64,000 nucleotides of DNA from Mesorhizobium amorphae (GTDB lineage Bacteria; Pseudomonadota; Alphaproteobacteria; Rhizobiales; Rhizobiaceae). Below are positions 53,033 to 60,861 of the stretch, piece by piece (the stretch's first letter is position 1; each line of letters begins with the position of its first letter). The stretch is from positions 42,976-106,975 of the forward strand of contig NZ_JHQS01000129.1 in assembly GCF_014843845.1 (NCBI RefSeq), given 5' to 3'. Below the pieces are notes generated by a model, which was not told the origin of the DNA, did not search any database, and saw nothing but the letters and a program-made list of their open reading frames with translations. A program made the position numbers and the translations under genes.

Positions 53033-53875
53033 ATGGACAAACGTGACCTGTCGACGATCTTCCGCGAGCGCCTGAAAATGCTCTTGACACGCTCCGATCT
53101 GAACCAGTCGGCCTTCGCAACGGCGGTCGGCATTGACCGTTCGGCGCTATCGCAGCTCCTCTCAGGCGCCTCGACCCGCCTGCCCCGCGCCGAAACGCTG
53201 CTTAACATCGCCGCCGAGTTCAAAGTGTCGCTGGACTGGCTGCTCGGGCTCAGCCAGGACGAGGGCGTCACCGGCGAAATCCGCGAGAGCCTGGAGATCG
53301 AGGAAGCCCCCGACGGCTTCGACCGCACGCTGCTCGCCAAATGGCATGCCGAGGCCGCGGGCACCAAGATACGCTACGTGCCGGCCGGCATTCCGGACCT
53401 GCTGCGCACCGAAGCGCTGGTCGACTACGAGGCCGGCATCACCAACAAGAGCCGCGAGGCGCAGGCCGGCGAGACGCAGTACCGCATCGACTACAACCGG
53501 CGGCCGGAGACCGACATGGAAGTCTGCATGCCTCGCCACACGCTGGAGATCTTTGCGCGCGGCCTTGGTGTGTGGGATCGTTTCCCCGAGACCGACCGCC
53601 GCCAGCAGCTCCTGCACATGGCGACGCTGCTCGACGACCTCTACCCGACATTCCGCCTGTTCCTCTATGACGGGCGCATGCGCTATTCGATCCCCTACAC
53701 CATTTTTGGACCCTATCGCGCCGCCATCTATGTCGGCGACATGTATCTGGTGCTGAACGCGACGCAGCCGATCCGCACCTTGACCAGCCATTTCGACAAT
53801 CTGATCCGCGCCGCCGACATCAATGCCCATGAATCGGCTGCCTTCGCGCAAAGGCTGGCCGACATGCGATTTTGA
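53033..53875 (+). CDS. XRE-family transcriptional regulator
   Basis: 280 aa. A Cro/CI helix-turn-helix lies at about 20-70 (LNQSAFATAVGIDRSALSQL is the recognition region), followed by a 200-residue domain I do not recognise, with many aromatic and charged residues. GGAG is 8 nt before the ATG. It is divergent from the desaturase gene and 87 bp upstream of the homocysteine methyltransferase gene. The large C-terminal half suggests ligand sensing. Confidence 0.83.
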   Translation: MDKRDLSTIFRERLKMLLTRSDLNQSAFATAVGIDRSALSQLLSGASTRLPRAETLLNIAAEFKVSLDWLLGLSQDEGVTGEIRESLEIEEAPDGFDRTLLAKWHAEAAGTKIRYVPAGIPDLLRTEALVDYEAGITNKSREAQAGETQYRIDYNRRPETDMEVCMPRHTLEIFARGLGVWDRFPETDRRQQLLHMATLLDDLYPTFRLFLYDGRMRYSIPYTIFGPYRAAIYVGDMYLVLNATQPIRTLTSHFDNLIRAADINAHESAAFAQRLADMRF

Positions 53876-53897
53876 TGACAAGCGGCCCGCTTCGAGA

Positions 53898-53926
53898 TTG
53901 ACGACATATAAAGAGTTCTTTATATC
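53898..53926 (+). promoter_or_regulatory. Promoter with overlapping SahR-like operator
   Basis: TTGACG (53898-53903) and TATATC (53921-53926) are spaced by 17 nt. Across the spacer and -10 lies a perfect palindrome, ATATAAAGA-GT-TCTTTATAT (53906-53925). The shape and AAAGA...TCTTT core resemble operators of ArsR-type SahR regulators of the methionine cycle, which fits the downstream gene. Placement over the -10 predicts repression. Confidence 0.7.
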
Positions 53927-53962
53927 GTTATCTCATAGATATCCTGGAAGGCGTATGCCATC

Positions 53963-54979
53963 ATGACCAATCCGATCGAAGCGCTGCTTGCCGAAAAAGG
54001 CGTTCTGCTCGCCGATGGCGCCACCGGCACCAATTTGTTCGCCATGGGGCTCGAGGCCGGCGAGGCACCGGAACTGCTGAACGAAACTGCGCCGGCCACC
54101 ATCACCAGCCTGCACCAGAACTTCGTCGATGCCGGCGCTGACATCATCCTGACCAATTCCTTCGGCGGCACCCGCCACCGGCTGAAGCTGCATCATGCGC
54201 AGGACCGCGTGCATGCGCTGAACAAGCGCGCCGCCGAGATCGCCCGCGCGGTGGCAGACAAGGCCGGCCGCAAGGTGATCGTCGCCGGCTCGGTCGGACC
54301 GACCGGCGAACTTCTGGTGCCGCTCGGCGCCATGACCTATGACGAGGCGGTCGACGCCTTTGCCGAACAGATCGAAGGTCTCAAGGACGGCGGCGCCGAA
54401 GTCGCCTGGATCGAGACCATGTCGGCGCCGGACGAGATCCGCGCCGCCGCCGAAGCGGCGATCCGCGTCGGCCTGCCCTACACCTATACCGGCTCCTTCG
54501 ACACCGCCGGCCGCACCATGATGGGCCTGCTGCCGAAGGACATCCACGGCGTCGTCGACGGACTTTCGCAAAACCCGCTCGGCGTCGGCGCCAATTGCGG
54601 TGTCGGCGCGTCCGATATCCTCGCTTCGCTGCTCGACATGACCGAGGCGAAGCCGGAAGCGACGGTGATCGTCAAGGGCAATTGCGGCATTCCGGAATTC
54701 CGCGGCACCGAGATCCACTATTCCGGCACGCCGGAGCTGATGGCCGACTATGTCCGGCTCGCCGTCGATGCCGGCGCAAAGATCGTCGGCGGCTGCTGCG
54801 GCACCTCGTTCCAGCATCTTGCCGCCATGCGCAAGGCGCTCGACGCACACACCAAAGCAGGCCGGCCGACCGTCGAAACGATCGTCGAGCGCATTGGCCC
54901 GATGCGCAACAAGGTGGCGACCGCAAACACCGCCGAGACCAGCGAAGCCCGCCGCGAACGGCGTCGCGGCCGGGCCTGA
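53963..54979 (+). CDS. bmt: Betaine-homocysteine S-methyltransferase
   Basis: Makes methionine from homocysteine using glycine betaine (or a related onium compound) as methyl donor, releasing dimethylglycine. 338 aa; the barrel opens with LLADGATGTNLF and the zinc cysteines are C212 in GANCGVG and the pair C278/C279 in GGCCGT. Length matches the short bacterial enzymes (the B12-dependent MetH is far longer). It has its own promoter with a methionine-cycle-type operator. Dimethylglycine produced here could feed the dehydrogenase at 46932. Confidence 0.88.
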   Translation: MTNPIEALLAEKGVLLADGATGTNLFAMGLEAGEAPELLNETAPATITSLHQNFVDAGADIILTNSFGGTRHRLKLHHAQDRVHALNKRAAEIARAVADKAGRKVIVAGSVGPTGELLVPLGAMTYDEAVDAFAEQIEGLKDGGAEVAWIETMSAPDEIRAAAEAAIRVGLPYTYTGSFDTAGRTMMGLLPKDIHGVVDGLSQNPLGVGANCGVGASDILASLLDMTEAKPEATVIVKGNCGIPEFRGTEIHYSGTPELMADYVRLAVDAGAKIVGGCCGTSFQHLAAMRKALDAHTKAGRPTVETIVERIGPMRNKVATANTAETSEARRERRRGRA

Positions 54980-55004
54980 TCCAATCGGCCTGACTGTTCG
55001 CTGT

Positions 55005-55295
55005 TTATTCGCTGTTTTCGGCGTAGCTCGACTGAGCCGACTTGAGATCCGTACCGGCCGCATCGCTGCGCATCGTCATCAGGGCTCCCGACGACTGAGG
55101 GTCGCTGATCTGCTCCAGCATGACCCGGAAGCGGTCATTGTTCAGTGCCGACATCGCGGTGTTCCTGGCGGCGGCGACGTCATCGCTGATGCGTCTGACT
55201 TCCGGCGAAGGCGCCTGCGAAGCGGTCGACTGAACGTCCCGTGCAGCCGGCATTGAAGTCGCAATGTCTCTGATCAGCAATTCCGGCCCCCACAA
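55005..55295 (-). CDS. Hypothetical protein, about 80-96 residues
   Basis: Not recognised. The frame opens at a TTG (55295); an ATG at 55253 would give 82 residues. The product is polar, Ser/Ala/Asp-rich, with no signal peptide, membrane helix or cysteine. It is convergent with bmt, 26 bp away. Coding status is uncertain, resting on codon composition alone. Confidence 0.4.
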   Translation of the reverse strand: MWGPELLIRDIATSMPAARDVQSTASQAPSPEVRRISDDVAAARNTAMSALNNDRFRVMLEQISDPQSSGALMTMRSDAAGTDLKSAQSSYAENSE

Positions 55296-55383
55296 GCCCG
55301 TACATTAGCCCTGCATAACAAGAGGGAATTGCGATCCTGTTCCGGAAATGCCGCGCAATTTAACGAATTCGCTCGAGGCGTTG

Positions 55384-55525
55384 GGATCTGTTGAGATTCA
55401 GGTCAGGCCGAGCCGAGAATGGTGGTTTCCGAGAACCGGCGCGGAGCGTATTTAAAGTACGTGAGCACCGGAAGCGCAGGGAACCTCCATTCGCAGGCCG
55501 GCATCACCTGAATATCAATAGATCC
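55384..55525. repeat. 142-bp palindromic intergenic repeat
   Basis: The ends GGATCTGTTGAGATTCAGGT and ACCTGAATATCAATAGATCC are inverted copies (18 of 20). Inside, further complementary arms run toward a centre at TTTAAA: CAGGCCG.../...GCAGGCCGGC, GAATGGTGG/CCTCCATTC and GAGCGTA/GTACGTGAGC. The whole can fold as one long imperfect hairpin. I associate this element with Mesorhizobium intergenic regions. Confidence 0.8.
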
Positions 55526-55560
55526 GAAAAAAGGCCGGCAAGGTTTCCCTCGCCGGCCTG
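55526..55560 (-). terminator. Terminator of the VWA/sigma operon
   Basis: On the minus strand AGGCCGGC and GCCGGCCT form an 8-bp stem around a 12-nt loop and are followed by a run of six T. It lies about 70 bp after the VWA gene stop. Confidence 0.75.
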
Positions 55561-55631
55561 CCTCACCCGCCCGTAGGCCGGTTCCCCCTATCAGAACGAT
55601 CTCGTCTGAATGGAACCGGCCCTCATTGCCA

Positions 55632-57740
55632 CTACCGGTTACCGCCCAGCGCCGAGGCAAGGCGCACAAGCGACAGGAATTCCGACCTGTACCCAAACGG
55701 GTCGGCTCCTCGGGCGGCGGTGGCAATCTCCATGATCTTGTCGTAACCGAACTTCGCGGTCGCATCCTCGTCGCGCAGCTTCTGGCCGAAGGCTGCGACA
55801 GCGACGGAGAAGCGCTGGTCGGTGCCGGCCTGGTCGAAGGACGCGACCTCATTGGCCGAGGTGACCGGCGTCGTGATCAGCTTCGAAACGTCCTCATTGG
55901 GCAGCTTGTAGCGGATCTTGACGAAGGCATATTCGTCCGCATTGGCGACGCCGCCATTGTTCACCGTTGCCTCGCCATAGCGCAGCGGGTCGATCTGCTC
56001 ACCGCCGCTGCCCTTCGGCGTGATCTCATAGATCGCCGTCACCGAATGGCCGGAACCGATGTCGCCCGCATCGACGCGATCGTTGTTGAAGTCCTCGCGA
56101 TTGAGCGCGCGGGTTTCATAGCCGATCAGCCGGTACTCCGAGACCCTGTTCGGATTGAACTCGACCTGGATCTTCACATCCTTGGCGATGGTGAACAGCG
56201 TCGAGGACGCATCCTCGACGAGGACCTTCTCGGCCTCGGCGAGCGTGTCGATATAGGCGGCGGTGCCGTTACCGTTCTGGGCGATGGTCTGCATCATCTG
56301 GTCGTTCAAATTGCCGCGGCCGAAGCCGAACACCGACAGGAAGACGCCGGTCTTGCGCTCCTGCTCGATCAACCGCTTCAGGTCGTCGTCATCTGTCTGC
56401 CCGACATTGAAGTCGCCGTCTGTGGCGAGCATCACACGGTTGACGCCGTCCTTGACGAAGGATTTCTGCGCCAGCCTGTAGGCTTCCTTGATACCCGCTT
56501 CACCGGCTGTGCTGCCGCCGGGCGTCAAGGTGTCGATGGCATGGAGGATCTTGTCCTTCTCGGTAACCTTGGTCGGCTCCAGGACGGTGCCGGCGTCGCC
56601 TGCATAGGTGACGATCGAGACCGTGTCGTCGGGCTTCAGCTTGCTGACCAGCAGGCGGAAGGCCGACTGCAAGAGCGGCAGCTTGTCCTGTTCGTTCATC
56701 GAGCCCGACACGTCGATCAGGAACACCAGATTGGCCTTGGGCTGCTCGACCGACTTGACGTCAAAGCCCTTGATGGCGACGTGCATCAGCTTGGTGTGCT
56801 CGTTCCAAGGCGTCGGCATGACGCTGACGGTCGAGTTGAACGGCGTCGATGCGGAGTCCGGCCCCTTCCAGTCATAGGGGAAGTAGTTGACCATCTCCTC
56901 GACCCGGACCGTATCGGCTTGCGGCAGGTAACCTTCCTTCAGCGAGCGCCGCACGAAAGAATAGGAGGCGGTGTCGACGTCGATCGAGAAGGTCGAAACC
57001 GGATCCTCGAGTGCGGCATGCACCGGATTGGTCTTAAAGTCCTCGACACGATCGTTGTTTTCCTGTTGCGGCAGCAACTGATCTACGGGCGCGGTCGACG
57101 GCTGCACCATCAACTTGGACTCGGCCGCCGTGCCAGGCATGCGGCCCCGCCCGGAATCCGCGGGGGCTGCAGCGCCACCATCGAGGGCAACCACGCCGTT
57201 GGCCGTCGGCGCAGGCGCCGGCTCGGTGCGCTGAAGCGAATGCTGCCGCGTCAGGCCGCCGACCTCGTTCGCTTCGGATTTCGGCTGCGAGGCCGGCGCG
57301 ACCAGCGCTTCCGCAGCATCGCGGCTTTCGCTGTCGGTGTCTTTCTTCAGCTTGTCGGCCTCGGCAGGCACCGGCTTCACCGTCGCCGGCCCGTTGGTCG
57401 CCGGCTTGTCGGCCAGCGTCTCCGTGATCTTCTCGTCGCCGGCGAATGTCGACGGCTGTTCCCTCAGCATGTGGAAGGTGGCGTATCCGGCGATCGGCAA
57501 GGCGACGAGCCCGGCAAGGGCCGGCGTGGCGATGAGTTTCTTTTGCATGATCTCTCTCCAGAGCTTTTGTGCTCGCTCTGTGAGACGAAGCCCGCCAACC
57601 GATCCTTGGGCGGCGGCAAATTTTTTTTCTTCCAGGTCATAGGCGCGCATGGCGGCCGCGAAGGCGCGCGCCTTCGCATCCTCACCGGGTGCCGGTGCTG
57701 CGATGTCGCGCAGCCTCTCGAGTTCGTTGTCGTCGACCAT
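55632..57740 (-). CDS. VWA domain protein (YfbK-like), membrane-anchored
   Basis: 702 aa. A 65-residue acidic cytoplasmic N-terminus precedes one helix (about 69-90), then a low-complexity linker, a YfbK-type N-terminal domain (about 225-340), a von Willebrand factor A domain (about 350-520) with a complete MIDAS start (FLIDVSGSM) and ATDGDFNVGQTDDDD, and a YfbK C-terminal domain. ATG 57740 has GGGGAAG upstream and lies 2 nt after the stop of the sigma factor gene. The helix plus cytoplasmic tail directly behind a sigma gene suggests that the tail could act as its anti-sigma factor (inference). Confidence 0.87.
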   Translation of the reverse strand: MVDDNELERLRDIAAPAPGEDAKARAFAAAMRAYDLEEKKFAAAQGSVGGLRLTERAQKLWREIMQKKLIATPALAGLVALPIAGYATFHMLREQPSTFAGDEKITETLADKPATNGPATVKPVPAEADKLKKDTDSESRDAAEALVAPASQPKSEANEVGGLTRQHSLQRTEPAPAPTANGVVALDGGAAAPADSGRGRMPGTAAESKLMVQPSTAPVDQLLPQQENNDRVEDFKTNPVHAALEDPVSTFSIDVDTASYSFVRRSLKEGYLPQADTVRVEEMVNYFPYDWKGPDSASTPFNSTVSVMPTPWNEHTKLMHVAIKGFDVKSVEQPKANLVFLIDVSGSMNEQDKLPLLQSAFRLLVSKLKPDDTVSIVTYAGDAGTVLEPTKVTEKDKILHAIDTLTPGGSTAGEAGIKEAYRLAQKSFVKDGVNRVMLATDGDFNVGQTDDDDLKRLIEQERKTGVFLSVFGFGRGNLNDQMMQTIAQNGNGTAAYIDTLAEAEKVLVEDASSTLFTIAKDVKIQVEFNPNRVSEYRLIGYETRALNREDFNNDRVDAGDIGSGHSVTAIYEITPKGSGGEQIDPLRYGEATVNNGGVANADEYAFVKIRYKLPNEDVSKLITTPVTSANEVASFDQAGTDQRFSVAVAAFGQKLRDEDATAKFGYDKIMEIATAARGADPFGYRSEFLSLVRLASALGGNR

Positions 57741-57742
57741 GG

Positions 57743-58306
57743 TCACACTTCCCCGGCTGAACGCATCAAGATCTTCAGCCGTTTCTTCGCTTCATGGATG
57801 TGCCAGGAAACCGTCGTCTCCGAGATCGCCATCGCCTCGGCGGCGGCCGCGTGGCTCAAGCCTTCGCCATAGACCAGAAGCACCGCATCGCGCTGCTTGT
57901 CCGGCAGCTTGCGCACCGCTACCCACAGCGCCTCGGCCGGATCCTCCGGATCGTCTTCGGCCTCGCCCGAGATCAGCGCGTGCACGCCGTAAGCTTCGGT
58001 CTTTGCGGTGTCGCGGGCGGTCTTGCGCATCATGTCACGCGCCGCGTTCAGCGTCATGGTGTAGAGCCATGTCGTGAAGGCGCCGCGGCCTTGATAGTCG
58101 CGGATCGCGCGGCCGAGCCTGACACAGACTTCCTGGGCGATATCCTCGGCGTCGGCCTTCCTGCCGCACCAGCGATAGGCGGCGCGATAGACGAAGCCGT
58201 AGTGCCTTTCGAGCAATTTGCCGAAAGCACCCCTGTCTCCGCCCTTCGCCCGCCCGATCAATTCGGCGTCGGAGGCTTCGCTTTTGTCGAGCATCATCGC
58301 CATCAT
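57743..58306 (-). CDS. ECF sigma factor
   Basis: 187-residue sigma-70 family factor. Region 2 (about 25-95) contains DAEDIAQEVCVRLGRAI and the -10-binding WLYTMTLNAARD; region 4 (about 125-180) contains LSHAAAAEAMAISETTVSWH and IHEAKKRLK. Region 1.1 and 3 are absent, as in ECF factors. It precedes the VWA protein gene in a two-gene operon; no separate anti-sigma gene is present. An autoregulated promoter should lie in the 166-bp gap up to 58472, but I could not pick one out. Confidence 0.9.
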   Translation of the reverse strand: MMAMMLDKSEASDAELIGRAKGGDRGAFGKLLERHYGFVYRAAYRWCGRKADAEDIAQEVCVRLGRAIRDYQGRGAFTTWLYTMTLNAARDMMRKTARDTAKTEAYGVHALISGEAEDDPEDPAEALWVAVRKLPDKQRDAVLLVYGEGLSHAAAAEAMAISETTVSWHIHEAKKRLKILMRSAGEV

Positions 58307-58472
58307 TTGCCTGTTGGACGCAGGCTAATGGCGATTCCTTGGGGTGATGGAAAGATTTTTTTCGGAAACGGTCGGGTCGTGTCCAAGTCCAGCCCAGAAC
58401 CCGTTCCCCCTTGACTCATCCATATCCCGACAGTTATACGTCAATCAATAGCCAGAAGGTTATCGATCACAG

Positions 58473-58796
58473 ATGCCGAACGCTCATGATGTCCTCTTCA
58501 GAACCCTGGCCGATCCGACCCGGCGCGCTATCTTCGAGCGCCTGTGCCGGGAAGGAGAGCAGACGGTCGGCGCACTGACGTCTAAATCCGGAGTCTCGCA
58601 ACCAGCCGTCTCAAAGCATCTCGGCCTTCTGAGGCAGGCCGGGCTGGTGCGCGACCGCCATGAAGGACGACAGACCCACTATAGTGCCCAGCTCGGCGCG
58701 CTTTCGCCGCTGATCGACTGGACAAGCCAGATGGCCGGGTTCTGGGAAACCCGGTTCGACGACCTCGAAGACCTGCTTAAAAGAATGGACCAATGA
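58473..58796 (+). CDS. ArsR-family transcriptional regulator
   Basis: 107-residue winged helix-turn-helix repressor: LFRTLADPTRRAIFERL at the start, recognition helix in SGVSQPAVSKHLGLLRQAGL and a wing RDRHEGRQTHYSA. It lacks the ELCVCDL metal site, so it is the non-metal branch that is commonly paired with SRPBCC proteins. It overlaps the next gene by 4 bases and leads the operon 58473-60854. Confidence 0.9.
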   Translation: MPNAHDVLFRTLADPTRRAIFERLCREGEQTVGALTSKSGVSQPAVSKHLGLLRQAGLVRDRHEGRQTHYSAQLGALSPLIDWTSQMAGFWETRFDDLEDLLKRMDQ

Positions 58797-59203
58797 CCAA
58801 TACTGCGAACGAAACCCTCGCCGTCATTGTCGAACGTGAAATCCCTTTTCCGCCGGAAAAAATCTGGCGCGCGCTCACCCAACCGCACCTGATCGAGGAG
58901 TGGCTCATGAAGAACAGCTTCAAGCCGGTCGTGGACCATCGTTTCAGTCTCAGCGCGGACTGGGGCGCCGTCGACTGCCAGGTCCAGACAGTCGAGCCCA
59001 ACAAGACGCTGTCCTACACGTGGGACACCAAGGATCTCGAGAGCGTGGTCACCTGGACGCTCACGCCGACGAGTACGGGGACCCATTTGCGCATGGAGCA
59101 GACCGGCTTCCGGCCGGATCAGCAGCCATACTACCGGGGCGCCACGGTCGGGTGGCAGAGGTTTTTTGCGGCCCTGGAGCAGGTCCTGGTGCGGATAGAC
59201 TGA
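58793..59203 (+). CDS. SRPBCC (AHSA1-like) protein
   Basis: 136-residue START-like/SRPBCC fold, with VEREIPFPPEKIWRALTQPHLIEEWL at the N-terminus and GWQRFFAALEQVL as the closing helix, typical of AHSA1-domain proteins that follow ArsR genes. It would bind a small hydrophobic ligand. Translationally coupled with the ArsR gene (ATGA). Confidence 0.88.
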   Translation: MTNTANETLAVIVEREIPFPPEKIWRALTQPHLIEEWLMKNSFKPVVDHRFSLSADWGAVDCQVQTVEPNKTLSYTWDTKDLESVVTWTLTPTSTGTHLRMEQTGFRPDQQPYYRGATVGWQRFFAALEQVLVRID

Positions 59204-59297
59204 AGTCTGCCGGCACAATTCATGGCCACCTGTGTTCACGGAGCGGTACACCGCGCCCGAGACCAATGGAGGAAACGCGATCAATGGAGGAGAGACG

Positions 59298-59690
59298 ATG
59301 AAGATCAAGCTGGCCAGCGTCTACGTGGACGACCAGGAAAAAGCTCTTGGCTTCTACACCGACGTGCTGGGCTTCACCAAGAAGGCCGATTTCAGCAACG
59401 GTCCGTATCGCTGGCTGACCGTGGCTTCACCTGACGAGCCTGAAGGAACCGAGCTGCAGCTGGCGCTCAACGACAATCCGGCGGCCAAGGCCTACCAGCA
59501 GGCCATATTCAAGCAGGGCCAGCCCGCGGTGATGTTCTTCACCGACGACGTCAAGGGCGACTACGAGCGCATCAAGGGGCGCGGCGCCGGTTTCGCCATG
59601 CCGCCTACCGAAGTGACCGGCTCGACCATAGCCCAGCTGAACGACACCTGCGGCAACCTCGTCCAGATCACTCAGCTGGCGCGCTGGTAG
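59298..59690 (+). CDS. VOC family (glyoxalase-fold) protein
   Basis: 130 aa. KIKLASVYVDDQEKALGFYT and the terminal NDTCGNLVQITQL are typical of glyoxalase/extradiol-dioxygenase-fold proteins of the ArsR-SRPBCC type operons. ATG 59298 follows GGAGGAG. Ligand unknown. Confidence 0.86.
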   Translation: MKIKLASVYVDDQEKALGFYTDVLGFTKKADFSNGPYRWLTVASPDEPEGTELQLALNDNPAAKAYQQAIFKQGQPAVMFFTDDVKGDYERIKGRGAGFAMPPTEVTGSTIAQLNDTCGNLVQITQLARW

Positions 59691-59726
59691 GGCGGCCCGA
59701 CGTTCGTTTTATTAGAGGAGGCCGCA

Positions 59727-59948
59727 TTGAACTTTAGCAAGTGGATTCGCCAGATTCACCGCTGGCTGTCGATCATCTTTACGCTGACCGTCATCGCCAA
59801 CTTCGTCGCCATGGGATTGGGGGAGCCTCCCGCCTGGCTGGTCTATTCGCCGCTCCTGCCGCTCTTTCTGCTGCTGTTTTGCGGCCTGTACATGTTCGTG
59901 TTGCCATATGTCGCCAGGTCGACTGACGAGCAACGCGCGGGCGGATAG
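59727..59948 (+). CDS. Small two-helix membrane protein
   Basis: 73 aa, TTG start at 59727 with GAGGAG 7 nt upstream. Two hydrophobic helices (about 13-31 and 40-62) separated by a Pro-rich loop, with a short basic start and a polar end. No family recognised. Placed within the ArsR-led operon, 8 nt before the first DUF1801 gene. Confidence 0.75.
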   Translation: MNFSKWIRQIHRWLSIIFTLTVIANFVAMGLGEPPAWLVYSPLLPLFLLLFCGLYMFVLPYVARSTDEQRAGG

Positions 59949-59956
59949 GAGGCACG

Positions 59957-60412
59957 ATGGCCAAGGCGCACACACAATCGGCGAAAGCCGCCGTTAAGCA
60001 GACCTCGGCAAAGCCGGCCCTGCTCTCGGGTGGCAATCCGCAGATCGCGAAGGCCTATGGCGACGCCCCCGTGCAGGCCTACATCGCGGCCATGCCGGGC
60101 TGGAAGAGCGACGTCGGCCGCCGTCTCGATGCGCTCATCGAGCGCACCGTCTCTGGCGTGCACAAGGCAGTCAAATGGAACTCGCCGCTCTATGGCATCG
60201 AGGGCCAGGGCTGGTTCCTCGGCCTCCATTGCTTCACGAAATACATCAAAGTGGCTTTCTTCCGCGGCGCGTCGCTGCATCCCGTCCCGCCTGGCGCCTC
60301 CAAGACCAAGGAAACGCGCTACCTCGACATCCACGAGCACGACGAGCTCGACGAAGCCCAGTTTGCCGATTGGGTAAAACAAGCCAGCCAATTGCCCGGC
60401 GAACGAATGTGA
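59957..60412 (+). CDS. DUF1801-domain protein (YdhG-like)
   Basis: 151 aa. A Lys/Ala-rich leader is followed by a DUF1801 domain: YIAAMPGWKSDVGRRLDALI, VKWNSPLYG and GWFLGLHCFTKYIKVAFFRG. The fold is frataxin-like in structures of the family; no enzymatic role is established. A second DUF1801 gene follows after 34 nt. Confidence 0.82.
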   Translation: MAKAHTQSAKAAVKQTSAKPALLSGGNPQIAKAYGDAPVQAYIAAMPGWKSDVGRRLDALIERTVSGVHKAVKWNSPLYGIEGQGWFLGLHCFTKYIKVAFFRGASLHPVPPGASKTKETRYLDIHEHDELDEAQFADWVKQASQLPGERM

Positions 60413-60446
60413 GCGGCGCGACAACAAAGGAGGAATCGACGACACC

Positions 60447-60854
60447 ATGAAGAAGAGCGGCTCGACGGAAGGAACCGGTGGGAAGTCTCCCTCTCAGCTC
60501 ATCGATGCGAGAATCGAAGAGCTGGGTGATTGGCGCGGCGAGATGCTTGCAAGGCTGCGAACGCTCATCAAGCAGGCCGACCCCGAAGTGGTCGAGGAAT
60601 GGAAATGGCGCGGCGTTCCGGTGTGGGAGCATGGCGGCATGATCTGCACCGGCGAGACCTACAAGGCTGTCGTCAAGATGACCTTTGCCAAGGGCGCGGC
60701 GCTGGAAGACCCATCCGGTCTCTTCAACTCCAGCCTCGAAGGCAACACCAGGCGCGCCATCGACTTCCATGAAGGCGAGACGATCAACGAGGAAGCCCTA
60801 AAGGCGCTCATCCGCGCCGCCGTGGCCTTGAACATGTCGGTGCGACGTCGATGA
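60447..60854 (+). CDS. DUF1801-domain protein, second copy
   Basis: 135 aa, same family as the previous gene but divergent: SPSQLIDARIEELGDWRGEM, VEEWKWRGVPVWEHGGMICTGETYK and AVVKMTFAKGA. A GGAGGA site lies upstream. Last gene of the ArsR operon; its stop is 7 bp from the end of the convergent hydrolase. Confidence 0.82.
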   Translation: MKKSGSTEGTGGKSPSQLIDARIEELGDWRGEMLARLRTLIKQADPEVVEEWKWRGVPVWEHGGMICTGETYKAVVKMTFAKGAALEDPSGLFNSSLEGNTRRAIDFHEGETINEEALKALIRAAVALNMSVRRR

Positions 60855-60861
60855 AACGGGG

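Noticed and set aside
53876..53962. Possible SAM riboswitch ahead of bmt
   Set aside because: The 87-bp gap is filled by a promoter and palindromic operator; there is no room or fold for a SAM-I or SAM-II aptamer.
55626..57872. A 748-codon open frame antisense to the VWA gene
   Set aside because: Same shadow effect; its composition is the mirror of the VWA coding strand.
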